A stretch of 64,000 bases of DNA from Variovorax sp. DXTD-1 (GCF_003984625.1 NZ_RWKH01000024.1:30227-94226), one strand, 5' to 3'. Counted from the stretch's first letter, positions 25,673 through 35,047 are shown. Notes: a model not told the origin generated them from the sequence alone. Numbers and translations are program-made.

Positions 25673-26637
25673 GTTCCCAGCCTTCTTCTCCCAGCGCTGC
25701 GCAGCAGCAGCCGCGCATCGTGGTGCTCGGCAGCCTGAACATGGACATCGTGCTGCGCGTGCCGCAGGCGCCGTCCGCCGGCGAAACCCTGCTGGGTCGC
25801 TCGATCGCCCACATTCCCGGCGGCAAGGGCGCCAACCAGGCCGTGAGCTGTGCGCGCGAAGGCGGCAGGGTCAGCATGATCGGCTGCGTCGGCAACGACG
25901 CGCACGGCCAAGCATTGCGCGCCGCGCTCACGCAAGACGGCATCGACACCGCCGCACTGCGCACGGATGGCAGCCAGCCCACCGGCACGGCGCTGATCCT
26001 GGTGGAGGACAGCGGCCAGAACCGCATCGTGATGATCCCCGGCGCCAACGCAAAGGTAGAGATCGACGAGGCGGCGCTGCGGCAACAGCTGCAAGGCGCC
26101 GCCTTTCTGGTGGCGCAGTTCGAGACACCGATGGACCAGGTCGCCCGTGCCATCACGGTGGCGCACGACGCAGGCTGCAAGGTGCTGCTCAACCCGTCGC
26201 CGGTGCAGCCCATCGCCGAGCCGCTGTGGCCGCGCATCGATACGCTGGTCGTCAACGAAATCGAAGCCGAGGCGCTGTGCGGACAGGTCGCCGACAGCCC
26301 CCCGGAAGCCGCCCTGGCCGGCCAGGCCTTGCGTGCCAGAGGCGTCGCGCGCGTGGTCGTCACGCTCGGTGCGCGCGGCGCTGTGGCCGTCGACGCCAAC
26401 GGCGCGCGCCATCATCCCGCACCCAAAGTGCAGGCGGTCGACACCACCGCGGCCGGCGACACCTTCCTCGGTGCGCTGGCGGTTGCATTGGGCGAAGGCC
26501 AATCGTTCGACGAAGCCGTGCGCCTGGGCATCCGTGCCGCCGCGCTGTGCATTCAGCAGCCCGGCGCCCAACCTTCCATCCCGCAGCGCGACGCCGTGCT
26601 GCGGAGCCCGATGCCCCCCGACTGGACCGCGCTGTGA
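25669..26637 (+). CDS. rbsK: Ribokinase
   Basis: A PfkB-family sugar kinase of 322 residues that phosphorylates ribose after import. It shows GSLNMDIVLRVP, the ribose-binding HIPGGKGANQAVSCARE motif (PfkB signature 1), VVNEIEAEAL, and signature 2 VDTTAAGDTFLGALAV with the catalytic aspartate. GTG 25669 overlaps the regulator stop (GTGA), and its own stop overlaps the rbsD GTG. The first 14 residues are low complexity (Ser/Pro/Gln). Confidence 0.94.
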   Translation: MSSQPSSPSAAQQQPRIVVLGSLNMDIVLRVPQAPSAGETLLGRSIAHIPGGKGANQAVSCAREGGRVSMIGCVGNDAHGQALRAALTQDGIDTAALRTDGSQPTGTALILVEDSGQNRIVMIPGANAKVEIDEAALRQQLQGAAFLVAQFETPMDQVARAITVAHDAGCKVLLNPSPVQPIAEPLWPRIDTLVVNEIEAEALCGQVADSPPEAALAGQALRARGVARVVVTLGARGAVAVDANGARHHPAPKVQAVDTTAAGDTFLGALAVALGEGQSFDEAVRLGIRAAALCIQQPGAQPSIPQRDAVLRSPMPPDWTAL

Positions 26638-27026
26638 AACGTACCGCCCTGCTCAACGCCGAACTCTCCCAGGTCATCGCCTCGCTGGGCCACGGCGACA
26701 TGCTGGTGATCGGCGATGCGGGCCTGCCGATTCCCGATGGTCCGCGGCGCATCGATCTTGCGGTGACGCGCGGTGTGCCGCTGCTCACCGATGTGCTTCA
26801 AGCCGTTCTGTCGGAGATGCAAGTCGAGAGCGTGGTGGTGGCCGACGAGGCCCTGAACGGCGCCAAGGCCCTGCCCGCCTGGTATCCGCAATCGCTTGGC
26901 ATTGCGCCGCAGACCGTGTCCCACGAAGAGTTCAAGCGCCGCAGCGCTGCTGCACGCGCCATCGTGCGCACGGGCGAATGCACGCCCTACGCCAACATCA
27001 TGCTGATCGCCGGCGTGAGCTTCTGA
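26634..27026 (+). CDS. rbsD: D-ribose pyranase
   Basis: RbsD interconverts ribopyranose and ribofuranose so that ribokinase receives its substrate. The 130-residue protein has the RbsD start KRTALLNAELSQVIASLGHGD with catalytic H20, then IGDAGLPIP and the C-terminal RTGECTPYANIMLIAGV. The start is a GTG overlapping the rbsK stop by four bases (GTGA). It is the last gene of the operon. Confidence 0.94.
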   Translation: MKRTALLNAELSQVIASLGHGDMLVIGDAGLPIPDGPRRIDLAVTRGVPLLTDVLQAVLSEMQVESVVVADEALNGAKALPAWYPQSLGIAPQTVSHEEFKRRSAAARAIVRTGECTPYANIMLIAGVSF

Positions 27027-27039
27027 GCCGCCGTCGGCT

Positions 27040-28053
27040 TCAGTCCGGCACGCGAGAGCGCACGGCCGGACCGATGCGCTCGATGCGATTGGTCCACAGC
27101 CCGCCGCGATAGTCGGCGGGCAGCTCCGCAAGCGTCTCGGTGTCGTCGATGCCACTGCTGAAGTCGCCGCCCGCATACGGCCCCACCACCACCAGCCGGG
27201 TGCCGGCCATCTCCAGCCGCCGCTGCAACCGATGCGGCCAGCCCCAGAGCCATGGCGCCACATTGACCGGCACCAGCATCAAGCCGTTTCGACATGCTTC
27301 GGGCATGTAGCTCGACCAGCCAAGCGCCGCGTAGCGCAGCAGGCACTGCACCAGCGCACTGCGCGGCGCGACGCGAATGTCCGGCAATGCCTGGTTGAGC
27401 GCGCTGACCGGCTCGTCGCTGCCGTACACCACGAGTCGGCTTCTCTGCACGGCATCCAGAGCGGCGAGGCGGCCTGCAAGCAGCCGGCCTTCTTCCGCGT
27501 CGCGGCTCTTCATGTGAATGAGAAAGCGCCTCGTCGGGAACTCGCCCAGTACCTGCGACAGGCTCGGCATCAACCCGATGCCCTTACCTCGCAACGCATA
27601 GGTCTTGCCTCCGTCGGAGGTATAGCCGTAGCCGACGTCCAGCACCTGCAGTTGCGCCAGCGTGTGATCGCGCACGACGCCTCGCCCCTCGGTTCGGCAT
27701 TCGAGCGTCCAGTCGTGGAACACCGCAAATGCGCCGTCTTTGGTGGGATGGACATCGAACTCCACCATGTCCGCGCCGGCGTCGAAAGCTGCCCGCATCG
27801 ACGGCAGCGTGTTTTCGATCAACGCATGCGTCGGCGTGTGAATCTGAGCGGCGGTGCAAGTGTCGCGGCGCAAGCCGCGCACATCGAAAGTCTGGTGCAC
27901 GCCGCGGTGGGACAGCAAAAAGGGCCGCGCGGCAGGCGGCTGGAGCCATCGCGACTGGTTGCCGGCAAAAAGCAGCACCGACGCCAGCGCGACGACCGCC
28001 AAAAGCACTGCCAGCCCGCGCAGCGTGCGGCTGCCTTTCCGGCTGCCCTTCAT
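27040..28053 (-). CDS. Glycerophosphodiester phosphodiesterase family protein
   Basis: A 337-residue protein with an N-terminal membrane anchor (residues about 12-31) and a GDPD TIM-barrel. The catalytic start LLSHRGVH, the metal/substrate motif ENTLPSMRAAFDAGADMVEFDVHPTKDG (here split across an insertion after the first histidine) and the second histidine in FAVFHDWTLECRT are visible. It should hydrolyse glycerophosphodiesters at the periplasmic face. An unusual insert of about 25 residues (RRDTCTAAQIHTPTH) separates HRG from ENT. ATG overlaps the MOSC stop (ATGA). Confidence 0.85.
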   Translation of the reverse strand: MKGSRKGSRTLRGLAVLLAVVALASVLLFAGNQSRWLQPPAARPFLLSHRGVHQTFDVRGLRRDTCTAAQIHTPTHALIENTLPSMRAAFDAGADMVEFDVHPTKDGAFAVFHDWTLECRTEGRGVVRDHTLAQLQVLDVGYGYTSDGGKTYALRGKGIGLMPSLSQVLGEFPTRRFLIHMKSRDAEEGRLLAGRLAALDAVQRSRLVVYGSDEPVSALNQALPDIRVAPRSALVQCLLRYAALGWSSYMPEACRNGLMLVPVNVAPWLWGWPHRLQRRLEMAGTRLVVVGPYAGGDFSSGIDDTETLAELPADYRGGLWTNRIERIGPAVRSRVPD

Positions 28054-28931
28054 TCGAACCGATAGTTCGCGCCCACGGCCTGCCCCACCTTGAGCATGTG
28101 CTCCACGCCCTGCAGCACGATGCAGTTCATGCCGAAGGTGATCCGCCCGTCGACGCGCGCATCCGCCCGGTAGGTGCGCAGCATGTCGCCGACCTCGGGG
28201 CTGCTGACGCCGGTGGCCGGGTCGATGTCCGGAATTGGGCAGCGCGTGCAGGGCTTCACGGGCTTGAGCTCGGCCTCGCCCTCGGCTGTTTCGACGTGCA
28301 GCGCGTCGACGCGGTCTTCGTCATGCGACTCGATGCCGGCCAGCACGATGTTGGGGCGGAAGCGTTCGATGCCGACTGCATCGTGCCCCGCGGCGGCCAG
28401 CCGCTCGTTGAGTTCGGCCAGCGAACCCTCGCTGGCCACCAGCAGCGGGTAGCCGTCGGCAAACTCGTTGGTCGCCTCCACGCCATCCGTCCAATCCAGG
28501 CTTGAGAGGCGCTTTTGCTCAGGATCGAAGCGCACCAGGCGCAGCGTCTGCGGCTTGCCCGGCTCGGAGAGAAAGTCGCTGAACCATTGCGCGGCGATGT
28601 CGCCCATGTCGTAGGCGGCGACCTCGTCCTTCCAGACCTTCGCGCGCACCGGCTTTTCGACCTTGTCGAACGCGAGGTGCAGGGCCAGCATGCCGGGCGC
28701 CCGCAGCACCACTTCCATCTGCTTCATCTGCGGCTTGATCAGCGCCATGCGCGGCAACTGGCGCTGGGTGACGAACTCGCCCTGTGCATCGACCACCATC
28801 CAGGCGCGGTCGAACTCGAGCCCGGTTTCGGTCAGCAGCGCCTCGGGGAGCTCGACCCCCGCGCATGATTTGACGGGGTAGACGAACAGGCGCGCAATGG
28901 TGGCCTGAAGATCGAAAGCGGGCTGTGGCAC
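28050..28931 (-). CDS. MOSC domain-containing protein (YcbX-like)
   Basis: A 293-residue protein with an MOSC N-terminal beta-barrel (LFVYPVKSCAGVELPEA) and a C-terminal MOSC domain. The conserved cysteine motif KPCTRCPIPDID is near residue 235. MOSC proteins bind sulfur-carrying molybdenum cofactor and can act in amidoxime-type reductions or sulfur transfer; the substrate is unknown here. The GTG at 28931 has AAGGAA six bases upstream. It is followed by the GDPD gene with a four-base overlap. Confidence 0.88.
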   Translation of the reverse strand: MPQPAFDLQATIARLFVYPVKSCAGVELPEALLTETGLEFDRAWMVVDAQGEFVTQRQLPRMALIKPQMKQMEVVLRAPGMLALHLAFDKVEKPVRAKVWKDEVAAYDMGDIAAQWFSDFLSEPGKPQTLRLVRFDPEQKRLSSLDWTDGVEATNEFADGYPLLVASEGSLAELNERLAAAGHDAVGIERFRPNIVLAGIESHDEDRVDALHVETAEGEAELKPVKPCTRCPIPDIDPATGVSSPEVGDMLRTYRADARVDGRITFGMNCIVLQGVEHMLKVGQAVGANYRFE

Positions 28932-29021
28932 GTGGGGTTCCTTGGAATTCGGCGCAGATTCTCCCGCATCGGCCATTCCGGGGCGAGCCCCGGGCCCGGG
29001 CATAGTTCTTACAATGGGCCG

Positions 29022-30173
29022 ATGGCCCTCCCCCCTGAAGTTTGCATACGCGGTGCCGGCATCGTCGGCCGGACGTTGGCCCTGTTGCTTGCGCGCGAAC
29101 GCGTGCGCGTTGCGCTGGTGGCGCCGCCCGCCACGGCGGGCAAGGACGACATCCGCGCCTACGCGCTCAACACCGCATCGAAGAAGCTGCTCGAATCGCT
29201 GCGCGCCTGGCCCGATGCAGCCCATGCCACGCCGGTGCGAGAAATGCTCGTGAACGGCGACGAGGGCGGCCGCGTCGAGTTCAACGCCGTGCGCCAGAAG
29301 GTCGAGGCGCTGGCCTGGATCGTCGATGTGCCCGCGCTCGAAAGGCAACTGGCAGACGCGGTCCGCTTCCAGCCCCAGGTCGAAGTGGTGGCCGACCCGG
29401 TGCCGGCCCCGCTCACGGTGGTGTGCGAGGGCAAGTCCAGCACCACGCGCGAGGCGCTCGGCGTGAGCTACGCGGTCACGCGCTATCCGCAGCATGCGAT
29501 TGCCGCGCGGCTCGAAGCGGCGCAGTCGCACGACGGCGTGGCGCGCCAGTGGTTCAACGACAAGGGCGAGGTGATGGCGCTGCTGCCGATGGGCGGCGTG
29601 CACGGCCGCTCGGTCGCGCTGGTGTGGTCGGTCGACCAGCTTCGCGCGCCCGCGCTGCTGGCGCAGAGCACTGAAGAATTCAACGCCGCCGTGACCGAGG
29701 CCAGCCATGGCGCGCTGGGCACGCTGCAACTCACGAGCGAACGCGCCGCCTGGCCGCTCGCGCGCGCCATTGCCGACCGCTGGACCGGCGCCATGCCCAA
29801 CCCGGCGCAGGGCGCTTCTTCTTTGCAACCCGCGCAATCGTGGGCATTGGCTGGCGACGCCGCCCACACCGTGCATCCGCTCGCGGGCCAGGGCCTCAAC
29901 CTGGGCCTGGCCGATGCGGCCATGCTGGCCGAGGTGATCAAGCAGCGCGAGTACTGGCGCAGCGTGGGCGATGCGCGCCTCTTGCGCCGCTACGAGCGCG
30001 CCCGCCGCGCCGACGTGTTCCAGATGAGCCTGGCCACCGACGGCCTGCAGCAACTTTTTTCGCACAGCACGGGGCCCCTGCCCGCGCTGCGCAACTGGGG
30101 CATGCGCGGTTTCGACCGCACGCGCCTCCTCAAGCACTGGATCGCCAACCAGGCGATGGGCTTGAGGGCATGA
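29022..30173 (+). CDS. UbiH/COQ6-family FAD-dependent hydroxylase
   Basis: A 383-residue class A flavin monooxygenase of the UbiH/UbiF/VisC group, probably a ubiquinone-ring hydroxylase. It has an N-terminal dinucleotide-binding GAGIVGRTLALLLAR, and the FAD motif LAGDAAHTVHPLAGQGLNLGLADA near residue 280. The N-terminal half is somewhat degenerate compared with UbiH. Which ring position it acts on cannot be told. The start is ATG 29022. Its stop overlaps a possible upstream start of dsbC, so the two may be cotranscribed. Confidence 0.87.
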   Translation: MALPPEVCIRGAGIVGRTLALLLARERVRVALVAPPATAGKDDIRAYALNTASKKLLESLRAWPDAAHATPVREMLVNGDEGGRVEFNAVRQKVEALAWIVDVPALERQLADAVRFQPQVEVVADPVPAPLTVVCEGKSSTTREALGVSYAVTRYPQHAIAARLEAAQSHDGVARQWFNDKGEVMALLPMGGVHGRSVALVWSVDQLRAPALLAQSTEEFNAAVTEASHGALGTLQLTSERAAWPLARAIADRWTGAMPNPAQGASSLQPAQSWALAGDAAHTVHPLAGQGLNLGLADAAMLAEVIKQREYWRSVGDARLLRRYERARRADVFQMSLATDGLQQLFSHSTGPLPALRNWGMRGFDRTRLLKHWIANQAMGLRA

Positions 30174-30193
30174 ATCCATCGACCGGACTTTCA

Positions 30194-30916
30194 ATGAAAC
30201 TCGCACGCCACCTTCTTCTCGCCGCCTGCACCCTGGGCGCGGCTGTCACAGCCCTTGCCGGCGAGGCCGAGATCCGCAAGAACCTGCAGGCCCGCATTCC
30301 GCAGTTTCCGGCCATCGACGAAGTCACCAAGTCGCCGCTGCCGGGCCTGTATGAAGTGCGCGTGAACGGCTTCCAGATCTACTACACCGACGAGCAGGGC
30401 AACTACCTGCTGCAGGGCAACCTCATCGACGTGAATGCGCGCAAGAACCTGACCGAGGAGCGCATCGAGAAGCTCAGCCAGGTGTCGTTCGACAAGCTGC
30501 CCGTGAAGGACGCGATCAAGATCGTGCGCGGCAACGGCAAGCGCAAGCTCGCGGTGTTCGAGGACCCGAACTGCGGCTACTGCAAGCGCTTCGAGAAGGA
30601 CATGAAGACGGTCGACAACGTCACCGTCTACCTGTTCCTCTACCCGGTGCTCGGCCCCGATTCGGCCACCAAGTCGCGCGACATCTGGTGCAGCAAGGAC
30701 AAGGGCAAGGCCTGGGGCGACTGGATGGAAGCCAACGTCAAGCCCACCGCCGCGGCAAGCAGCTGCGACGTGACGGCGCTGCAGCGCAATGTGGAGTTCG
30801 GTCGCAAGTACAACATCACCGGCACGCCCACGCTGATCTTCGCCGACGGCACCCGCACGCCGGGCGCCATTCCGGCAGAGCAGGTCGAAAAGCAACTCAC
30901 CGCTTCCACCAACTGA
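30194..30916 (+). CDS. dsbC: Thiol:disulfide interchange protein DsbC
   Basis: A periplasmic disulfide isomerase of 240 residues. A signal peptide (LLLAACTLGAAVTALAG) is followed by the N-terminal dimerisation domain and a thioredoxin-like domain with the active site CGYC (127-130) and the cis-proline TGTPT. A second cysteine pair near residues 168-190 is structural. ATG 30194 gives a standard signal peptide. An in-frame ATG at 30170 overlapping the previous stop would add eight residues and cannot be excluded. The TGA overlaps the start of the peptidase gene. Confidence 0.94.
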   Translation: MKLARHLLLAACTLGAAVTALAGEAEIRKNLQARIPQFPAIDEVTKSPLPGLYEVRVNGFQIYYTDEQGNYLLQGNLIDVNARKNLTEERIEKLSQVSFDKLPVKDAIKIVRGNGKRKLAVFEDPNCGYCKRFEKDMKTVDNVTVYLFLYPVLGPDSATKSRDIWCSKDKGKAWGDWMEANVKPTAAASSCDVTALQRNVEFGRKYNITGTPTLIFADGTRTPGAIPAEQVEKQLTASTN

Positions 30917-32769
30917 TGGCCGCGCCGACGACCGCTTCTCGGCGCGCGCGAGCGGCTGCGCCGGCCGCCGCGGTGCGCTACCGCATCGAATGCGCGGACC
31001 TGCATGCGCGCCTGTTCGCCGTGACTTTGACCATCGAGGCGCCTTCCGCGCAGCAGCGTGTGACGCTGCCGGTGTGGATTCCGGGCAGCTACCTGGTGCG
31101 CGAGTTCGCCAAGAACCTGCAGGGCCTGCGCGCCGTGCAGGGGCGCCGCAAGCCGGTGCTGACGCAGCTCGACAAATGCAGCTGGCAGATCGATTGCGTG
31201 CCGGACCAGCCGCTGGTGCTGTACTACCAGGTGTGCGCCTACGACAACTCAGTGCGCACCGCGTGGCTCGATGCCGAGCGCGGCTTCTTCAATGGCACGA
31301 GCCTGTGCCTGCGGGTCGAGGGCCAGACCGATGCGCCGCATGCGCTGGACATCGTTGCGCCTGCGCTGTTGCCTGAAAACGCCCGCTGGTCGTGCGCCAC
31401 CGCCCTTGTTCCGTCGAAGACCGACAAGCACGGCTTCGGCAGCTACCTGGCAGCGGGCTACGACGAGCTGGCCGACAGCCCGGTCGAGATGGGCGCCTTC
31501 TGGAGCGCGGAGTTCGAGGCCTGCGGCGTGCCGCACCGCTTCGTCATCGCGGGCGCCGCGGCCTCGTTCGACGGCGAGCGGCTGATCGCCGACACGCAGG
31601 CCATCTGCGAAGCCGAGATCCGCTTCTGGCATGGCGACAAGGCGGGCAAGCGCGGCGGGCCCAAGCTGCCCATCGACCGCTACGTGTTCATGCTCAACGC
31701 GGTGGACGACGGCTACGGCGGCCTCGAGCACCGGCACTCCACGGCGCTGATCTGCAACCGGCGCGACCTGCCGCAGCGCAACGCCAAGAAGCAGCCCGAC
31801 GGCTACACCACGCTGATGGGGCTGATCAGCCACGAGTACTTCCACACCTGGAACGTCAAGCGCATGCGCCCGGCGGAGTTCGCGCATTACGACTACGGCC
31901 GCGAAAACTACACGCAGCTGCTCTGGTTCTTCGAAGGCTTTACCAGCTACTACGACGACCTGCTGCTGCGCCGCGCGGGCCGCATCGACGACGCCGGCTA
32001 CTTGCGCCTGCTCAACAAGACCATCAACCAGGTGCTGCAGACGCCCGGCCGGCTGGTTCAGCCGGTGGCCGACGCAAGCTTCGACGCCTGGATCAAGTAC
32101 TACCGGCAGGACGAGCAGACGCCCAACAGCACCGTGAGCTACTACACCAAGGGCGCGCTGGTGGCGCTGTGCTTCGACCTCACGCTCCGGCGCGAAGGCA
32201 AGGGCACGCTCGACGACGTGATGCGCCACCTGTGGATGCAAAGCGGCGGCGGTCCGATCAGCGAAGCCGACATGGCCGCTGCGCTCGAAGCCGTGGGCGG
32301 CCGCTCTTATGCAGCGGAAATTGCGCAATGGGTGCATTCCACCGACGAGCTGCCGCTTTCGGACTTGCTGCGCGCGCATGGCGTGGCCGCACTCGAAGAC
32401 CCCTCGCAGCCGGCGCAGGCGCTGGGCCTGCGCGTGGCCGAAGCCAACGGCAGTGTTCAGGTCAAGGTGGTGCTGCGCGGCGGCGCGGCTGAAAAGGCCG
32501 GCTTCTCGGCCAATGACGAATGGATCGGCATCGAGCTGCCTGCAGCCGGCAAGAAGGGACAGCAGCGGCCCGCGCAGGCCTGGCGCATTACCAAGCTGGA
32601 CGACCTGGCGCTGTATCTGGGCGATGCCACGCGCTTTACCGCGCTGGTGGCGCGCGACCGCAAGCTGCTGAGGCTACCTCTCGTGCGGCCGGAGGGTGCC
32701 ACCACGTGGCGGCTGTTCCTGCACGACGCGGCCAAAGTGGCGGCCTGGCTCGCGCCGGTGCGGCGCTGA
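30916..32769 (+). CDS. M61-family metallopeptidase (glycyl aminopeptidase-like, with PDZ)
   Basis: A zinc peptidase of 617 residues. The HEYFHTWNVKRMRP motif supplies HExxH and the usual M61 extension, and the third ligand is likely in WFFEGFTSYYDD. The N-terminal beta domain (PVWIPGSYLVREF) and a C-terminal PDZ-like region around residues 500-580 complete the family architecture. No signal peptide is clear, so it may be cytoplasmic. ATG overlaps the dsbC stop (TGATG). The substrate is unknown. Confidence 0.9.
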   Translation: MAAPTTASRRARAAAPAAAVRYRIECADLHARLFAVTLTIEAPSAQQRVTLPVWIPGSYLVREFAKNLQGLRAVQGRRKPVLTQLDKCSWQIDCVPDQPLVLYYQVCAYDNSVRTAWLDAERGFFNGTSLCLRVEGQTDAPHALDIVAPALLPENARWSCATALVPSKTDKHGFGSYLAAGYDELADSPVEMGAFWSAEFEACGVPHRFVIAGAAASFDGERLIADTQAICEAEIRFWHGDKAGKRGGPKLPIDRYVFMLNAVDDGYGGLEHRHSTALICNRRDLPQRNAKKQPDGYTTLMGLISHEYFHTWNVKRMRPAEFAHYDYGRENYTQLLWFFEGFTSYYDDLLLRRAGRIDDAGYLRLLNKTINQVLQTPGRLVQPVADASFDAWIKYYRQDEQTPNSTVSYYTKGALVALCFDLTLRREGKGTLDDVMRHLWMQSGGGPISEADMAAALEAVGGRSYAAEIAQWVHSTDELPLSDLLRAHGVAALEDPSQPAQALGLRVAEANGSVQVKVVLRGGAAEKAGFSANDEWIGIELPAAGKKGQQRPAQAWRITKLDDLALYLGDATRFTALVARDRKLLRLPLVRPEGATTWRLFLHDAAKVAAWLAPVRR

Positions 32770-32880
32770 ACTACAGACGCTCAAATTCTCAAGTAAGTCT
32801 TGCCCAGCGTGGCCGCAAAGGCGCCTGCGCCTGATGCTGGGTATAGTGAAGCGAGGCATTTTCTTTCTCCCGGAGACACC

Positions 32881-33660
32881 ATGAGCTACGAAAACATCGA
32901 AGTGCGGACCGAAGCAGGCAAGGTCGGCATCATCACCCTCAACCGTCCCAAGGCACTGAATGCGCTCAACGACGCACTGATGACCGAGCTGGGCACCGCG
33001 CTCAACGCCTTCGATGCCGACGACGCTATCGGCTGCATCATCCTGACCGGCAGCGAGCGCGCCTTTGCGGCCGGCGCCGACATCGCGGCCATGGCCAAGT
33101 ACAGCTTCATCGACACCTACAAGGGCGACTACATCACGCGCAACTGGGAAACGATCCGCTCGATCCGCAAGCCGGTGATCGCGGCCGTGAGCGGCTTTGC
33201 GCTGGGCGGCGGCTGCGAGCTCGCGATGATGTGCGACTTCATCATTGCGGCCGACAACGCCAAGTTCGGCCAGCCCGAAATCAAGATCGGCGTGATCCCC
33301 GGCGCCGGCGGCACACAGCGCCTGCCGCGCGCGGTGGGCAAGAGCAAGGCCATGGACATGGCGCTCACCGCCCGCATGATGGACGCGGCCGAAGCCGAGC
33401 GCGCGGGCCTCGTAAGCCGCGTGGTGCCTTACGAAAAGCTGGCCGACGAGGCGCTGGGCGCCGCGCTGGTCATTGCGGGCTACTCGCAGATCGCGGTGAT
33501 GGCGGCCAAGGAATCGGTCAACCGCGCCTTCGAAAGCGGCCTCTCCGACGGCGTGATGTTCGAACGCCGCCTGTTCCACGCGCTGTTTGCCACGGCCGAC
33601 CAGAAGGAAGGCATGGACGCCTTCCTCAACAAGCGCCAGCCCGACTTCAAGAACGCCTGA
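32881..33660 (+). CDS. Enoyl-CoA hydratase
   Basis: A crotonase-family enzyme of 259 residues that hydrates trans-2-enoyl-CoA in beta-oxidation. The CoA-binding segment ERAFAAGADIAAM, the oxyanion-hole segment FALGGGCELAMMCD and both catalytic glutamates (within GGGCELA and GQPEIKIGVIPGAGGTQRLPR) are present, so it should be active as a hydratase rather than an isomerase only. The CGGAGACACC leader supplies a ribosome site. It is monocistronic and convergent with the sigma/anti-sigma pair. Confidence 0.94.
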   Translation: MSYENIEVRTEAGKVGIITLNRPKALNALNDALMTELGTALNAFDADDAIGCIILTGSERAFAAGADIAAMAKYSFIDTYKGDYITRNWETIRSIRKPVIAAVSGFALGGGCELAMMCDFIIAADNAKFGQPEIKIGVIPGAGGTQRLPRAVGKSKAMDMALTARMMDAAEAERAGLVSRVVPYEKLADEALGAALVIAGYSQIAVMAAKESVNRAFESGLSDGVMFERRLFHALFATADQKEGMDAFLNKRQPDFKNA

Positions 33661-33685
33661 CGGCGCCGCGGCGCCAGCTTGCCTG

Positions 33686-35047
33686 CTATTGCCGCGCGAG
33701 CTGCACCCGCAGCGCAGCGAGCGCCGATGCCGGCGGCGTACCGACCGATGGACGGCCGCCCGTTTGCGGCGTCCATCGCACCTGGTCGCCCGCGATCTCG
33801 AGCACAGCGAGCAAGGTCGCGCCGCGGTAGAGCTCCAGGCGCGCCTCGACCGGCGCGGCCAGGTCGCCGCCGGGAACCGTGGCCGAACGCGCCACCGAAT
33901 TCACCGATGCCGCGAGTCCTTCGACGTCGCCGCGCGCATGGCGCACGGCTTGCCCGGCGCGCACGTAGTTGAATGACGTCCAGCCGTCCAGCGCCGAGAA
34001 CTGCGATGTATCGCCCTGCGGGCTTGCACCCTTGGCGGCGGCTGCTGCGCGCGGAGCGGGCGCCTGGCGCATGGCGGGGGAAGACTCCGCATTGGCGTTG
34101 CGTTGTGCGGACAACGCCGGCGCGCTGCTGTCCGCAGATCCGCGCTGAACTGACGGCGGGCCTGGCAGGGCCATGGGCGCGTCGGGTGGAGCGGATGCAA
34201 TCGCGGGCGAGCCACCGATGGCCCCGCTGGCGCGGTCACTTTCCGGTTCGGTTGAACGGCGATCCTCCGTGCGCGGGAACGCCCGGGGCTCAGCCGTGGA
34301 TTGCTCCGCAACGGAAGGCGGTAGTGCTGGTGCTGGTGCTGGTGCTGGTGCTGGTGCTGGTGCTGGTGCTGGTGCTGGTGCTGGTGCTGGTGCTGGTGCT
34401 GGAGGCGCCGCGGCGGCCACGGGCGGCGGCACCTCCAATGTCTTCCTGTCCATCTCCGGCGTGGCCGCGGCCTGCTTGCCGGACGGCGCCGGTGCGGGCC
34501 GGCGCAACGCATCGGCCCGGCTCCTGGCCGACTCCTCGTTCGCTGCATTGCGCGCAGGTTCGGCGGCTTGCGGGGCCGGATGGACGGGCGCAGCTTCACG
34601 TGTCGCCGGTGCTTGCGGCACCGGTGCGGCAACTGCGGGACTGGGCGCCGAAGGTTGCACAGGTGCCGGCGCCGCGACTCCGCCAACCTGCGCCTCTCCG
34701 TCGAGCCGCGCATCGGGAATCGGCTCGCGGTACCAGAGCACGGTCACGAAGGTGGCTACGAGCACGGTTGCAAAGGCCGCATTCCACGGCATGCCGGAAT
34801 GCGCTTCTCCTGCGCCGAACAAACGGCGCCACCACGGTGCGGAGCCCTCGCTGTCGGATGCCGGCGCCGTATTGGAAATAGGCGCCAAGTTGTGCGCCAT
34901 CTTCCTGATTGCATCCCGGATGCGCGGATCGGGCACGGCGCCGCTGTCGGGCGCATGGTCGAGGGCGCGACGCAGCACCGGGTCGTGCAACGCGCCGTCG
35001 TTGTCGCCGCGCTCGAAACCGCTGCTGTTCTTGCCGCCGCTGCTCAT
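33686..35047 (-). CDS. Putative membrane-bound anti-sigma partner with Ala-Pro repeat
   Basis: A 453-residue protein of no firm family. The N-terminal 75 residues are soluble, followed by one membrane helix (about 88-108, FATVLVATFVTVLWY) and a long Pro/Ala-rich extracytoplasmic region. That region includes an Ala-Pro run of 13 to 15 units at about residues 215-245, and a final folded-looking domain. Its ATG overlaps the stop of the sigma factor gene (ATGA), a classical sigma/anti-sigma arrangement. No zinc-type HxxxCxxC motif is seen. The anti-sigma role is inferred from topology and position. Confidence 0.65.
   Translation of the reverse strand: MSSGGKNSSGFERGDNDGALHDPVLRRALDHAPDSGAVPDPRIRDAIRKMAHNLAPISNTAPASDSEGSAPWWRRLFGAGEAHSGMPWNAAFATVLVATFVTVLWYREPIPDARLDGEAQVGGVAAPAPVQPSAPSPAVAAPVPQAPATREAAPVHPAPQAAEPARNAANEESARSRADALRRPAPAPSGKQAAATPEMDRKTLEVPPPVAAAAPPAPAPAPAPAPAPAPAPAPAPAPAPALPPSVAEQSTAEPRAFPRTEDRRSTEPESDRASGAIGGSPAIASAPPDAPMALPGPPSVQRGSADSSAPALSAQRNANAESSPAMRQAPAPRAAAAAKGASPQGDTSQFSALDGWTSFNYVRAGQAVRHARGDVEGLAASVNSVARSATVPGGDLAAPVEARLELYRGATLLAVLEIAGDQVRWTPQTGGRPSVGTPPASALAALRVQLARQ
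34324..34401. repeat. Hexanucleotide tandem repeat (GTGCTG)13
   Basis: Thirteen perfect copies of GTGCTG on the plus strand lie inside the putative anti-sigma gene, where they encode Ala-Pro dipeptides on the minus strand. Because the unit is six bases, copy-number changes would lengthen or shorten the linker by two residues without breaking the frame. Confidence 0.95.

Noticed and set aside
30170..30193. Upstream ATG of dsbC as the main start
   Set aside because: GAGGG lies only one or two bases before it, too close for a ribosome site, and the shorter form gives a better signal peptide. It is kept as an alternative.
28932..30206. Minus-strand extension upstream of the MOSC gene
   Set aside because: The frame is open but antisense to the UbiH-family gene. 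A GTG at 28931 with a good ribosome site marks the real start.
34324..34401. CRISPR array
   Set aside because: The repeats are six-base head-to-tail units with no spacers and lie within a coding frame.
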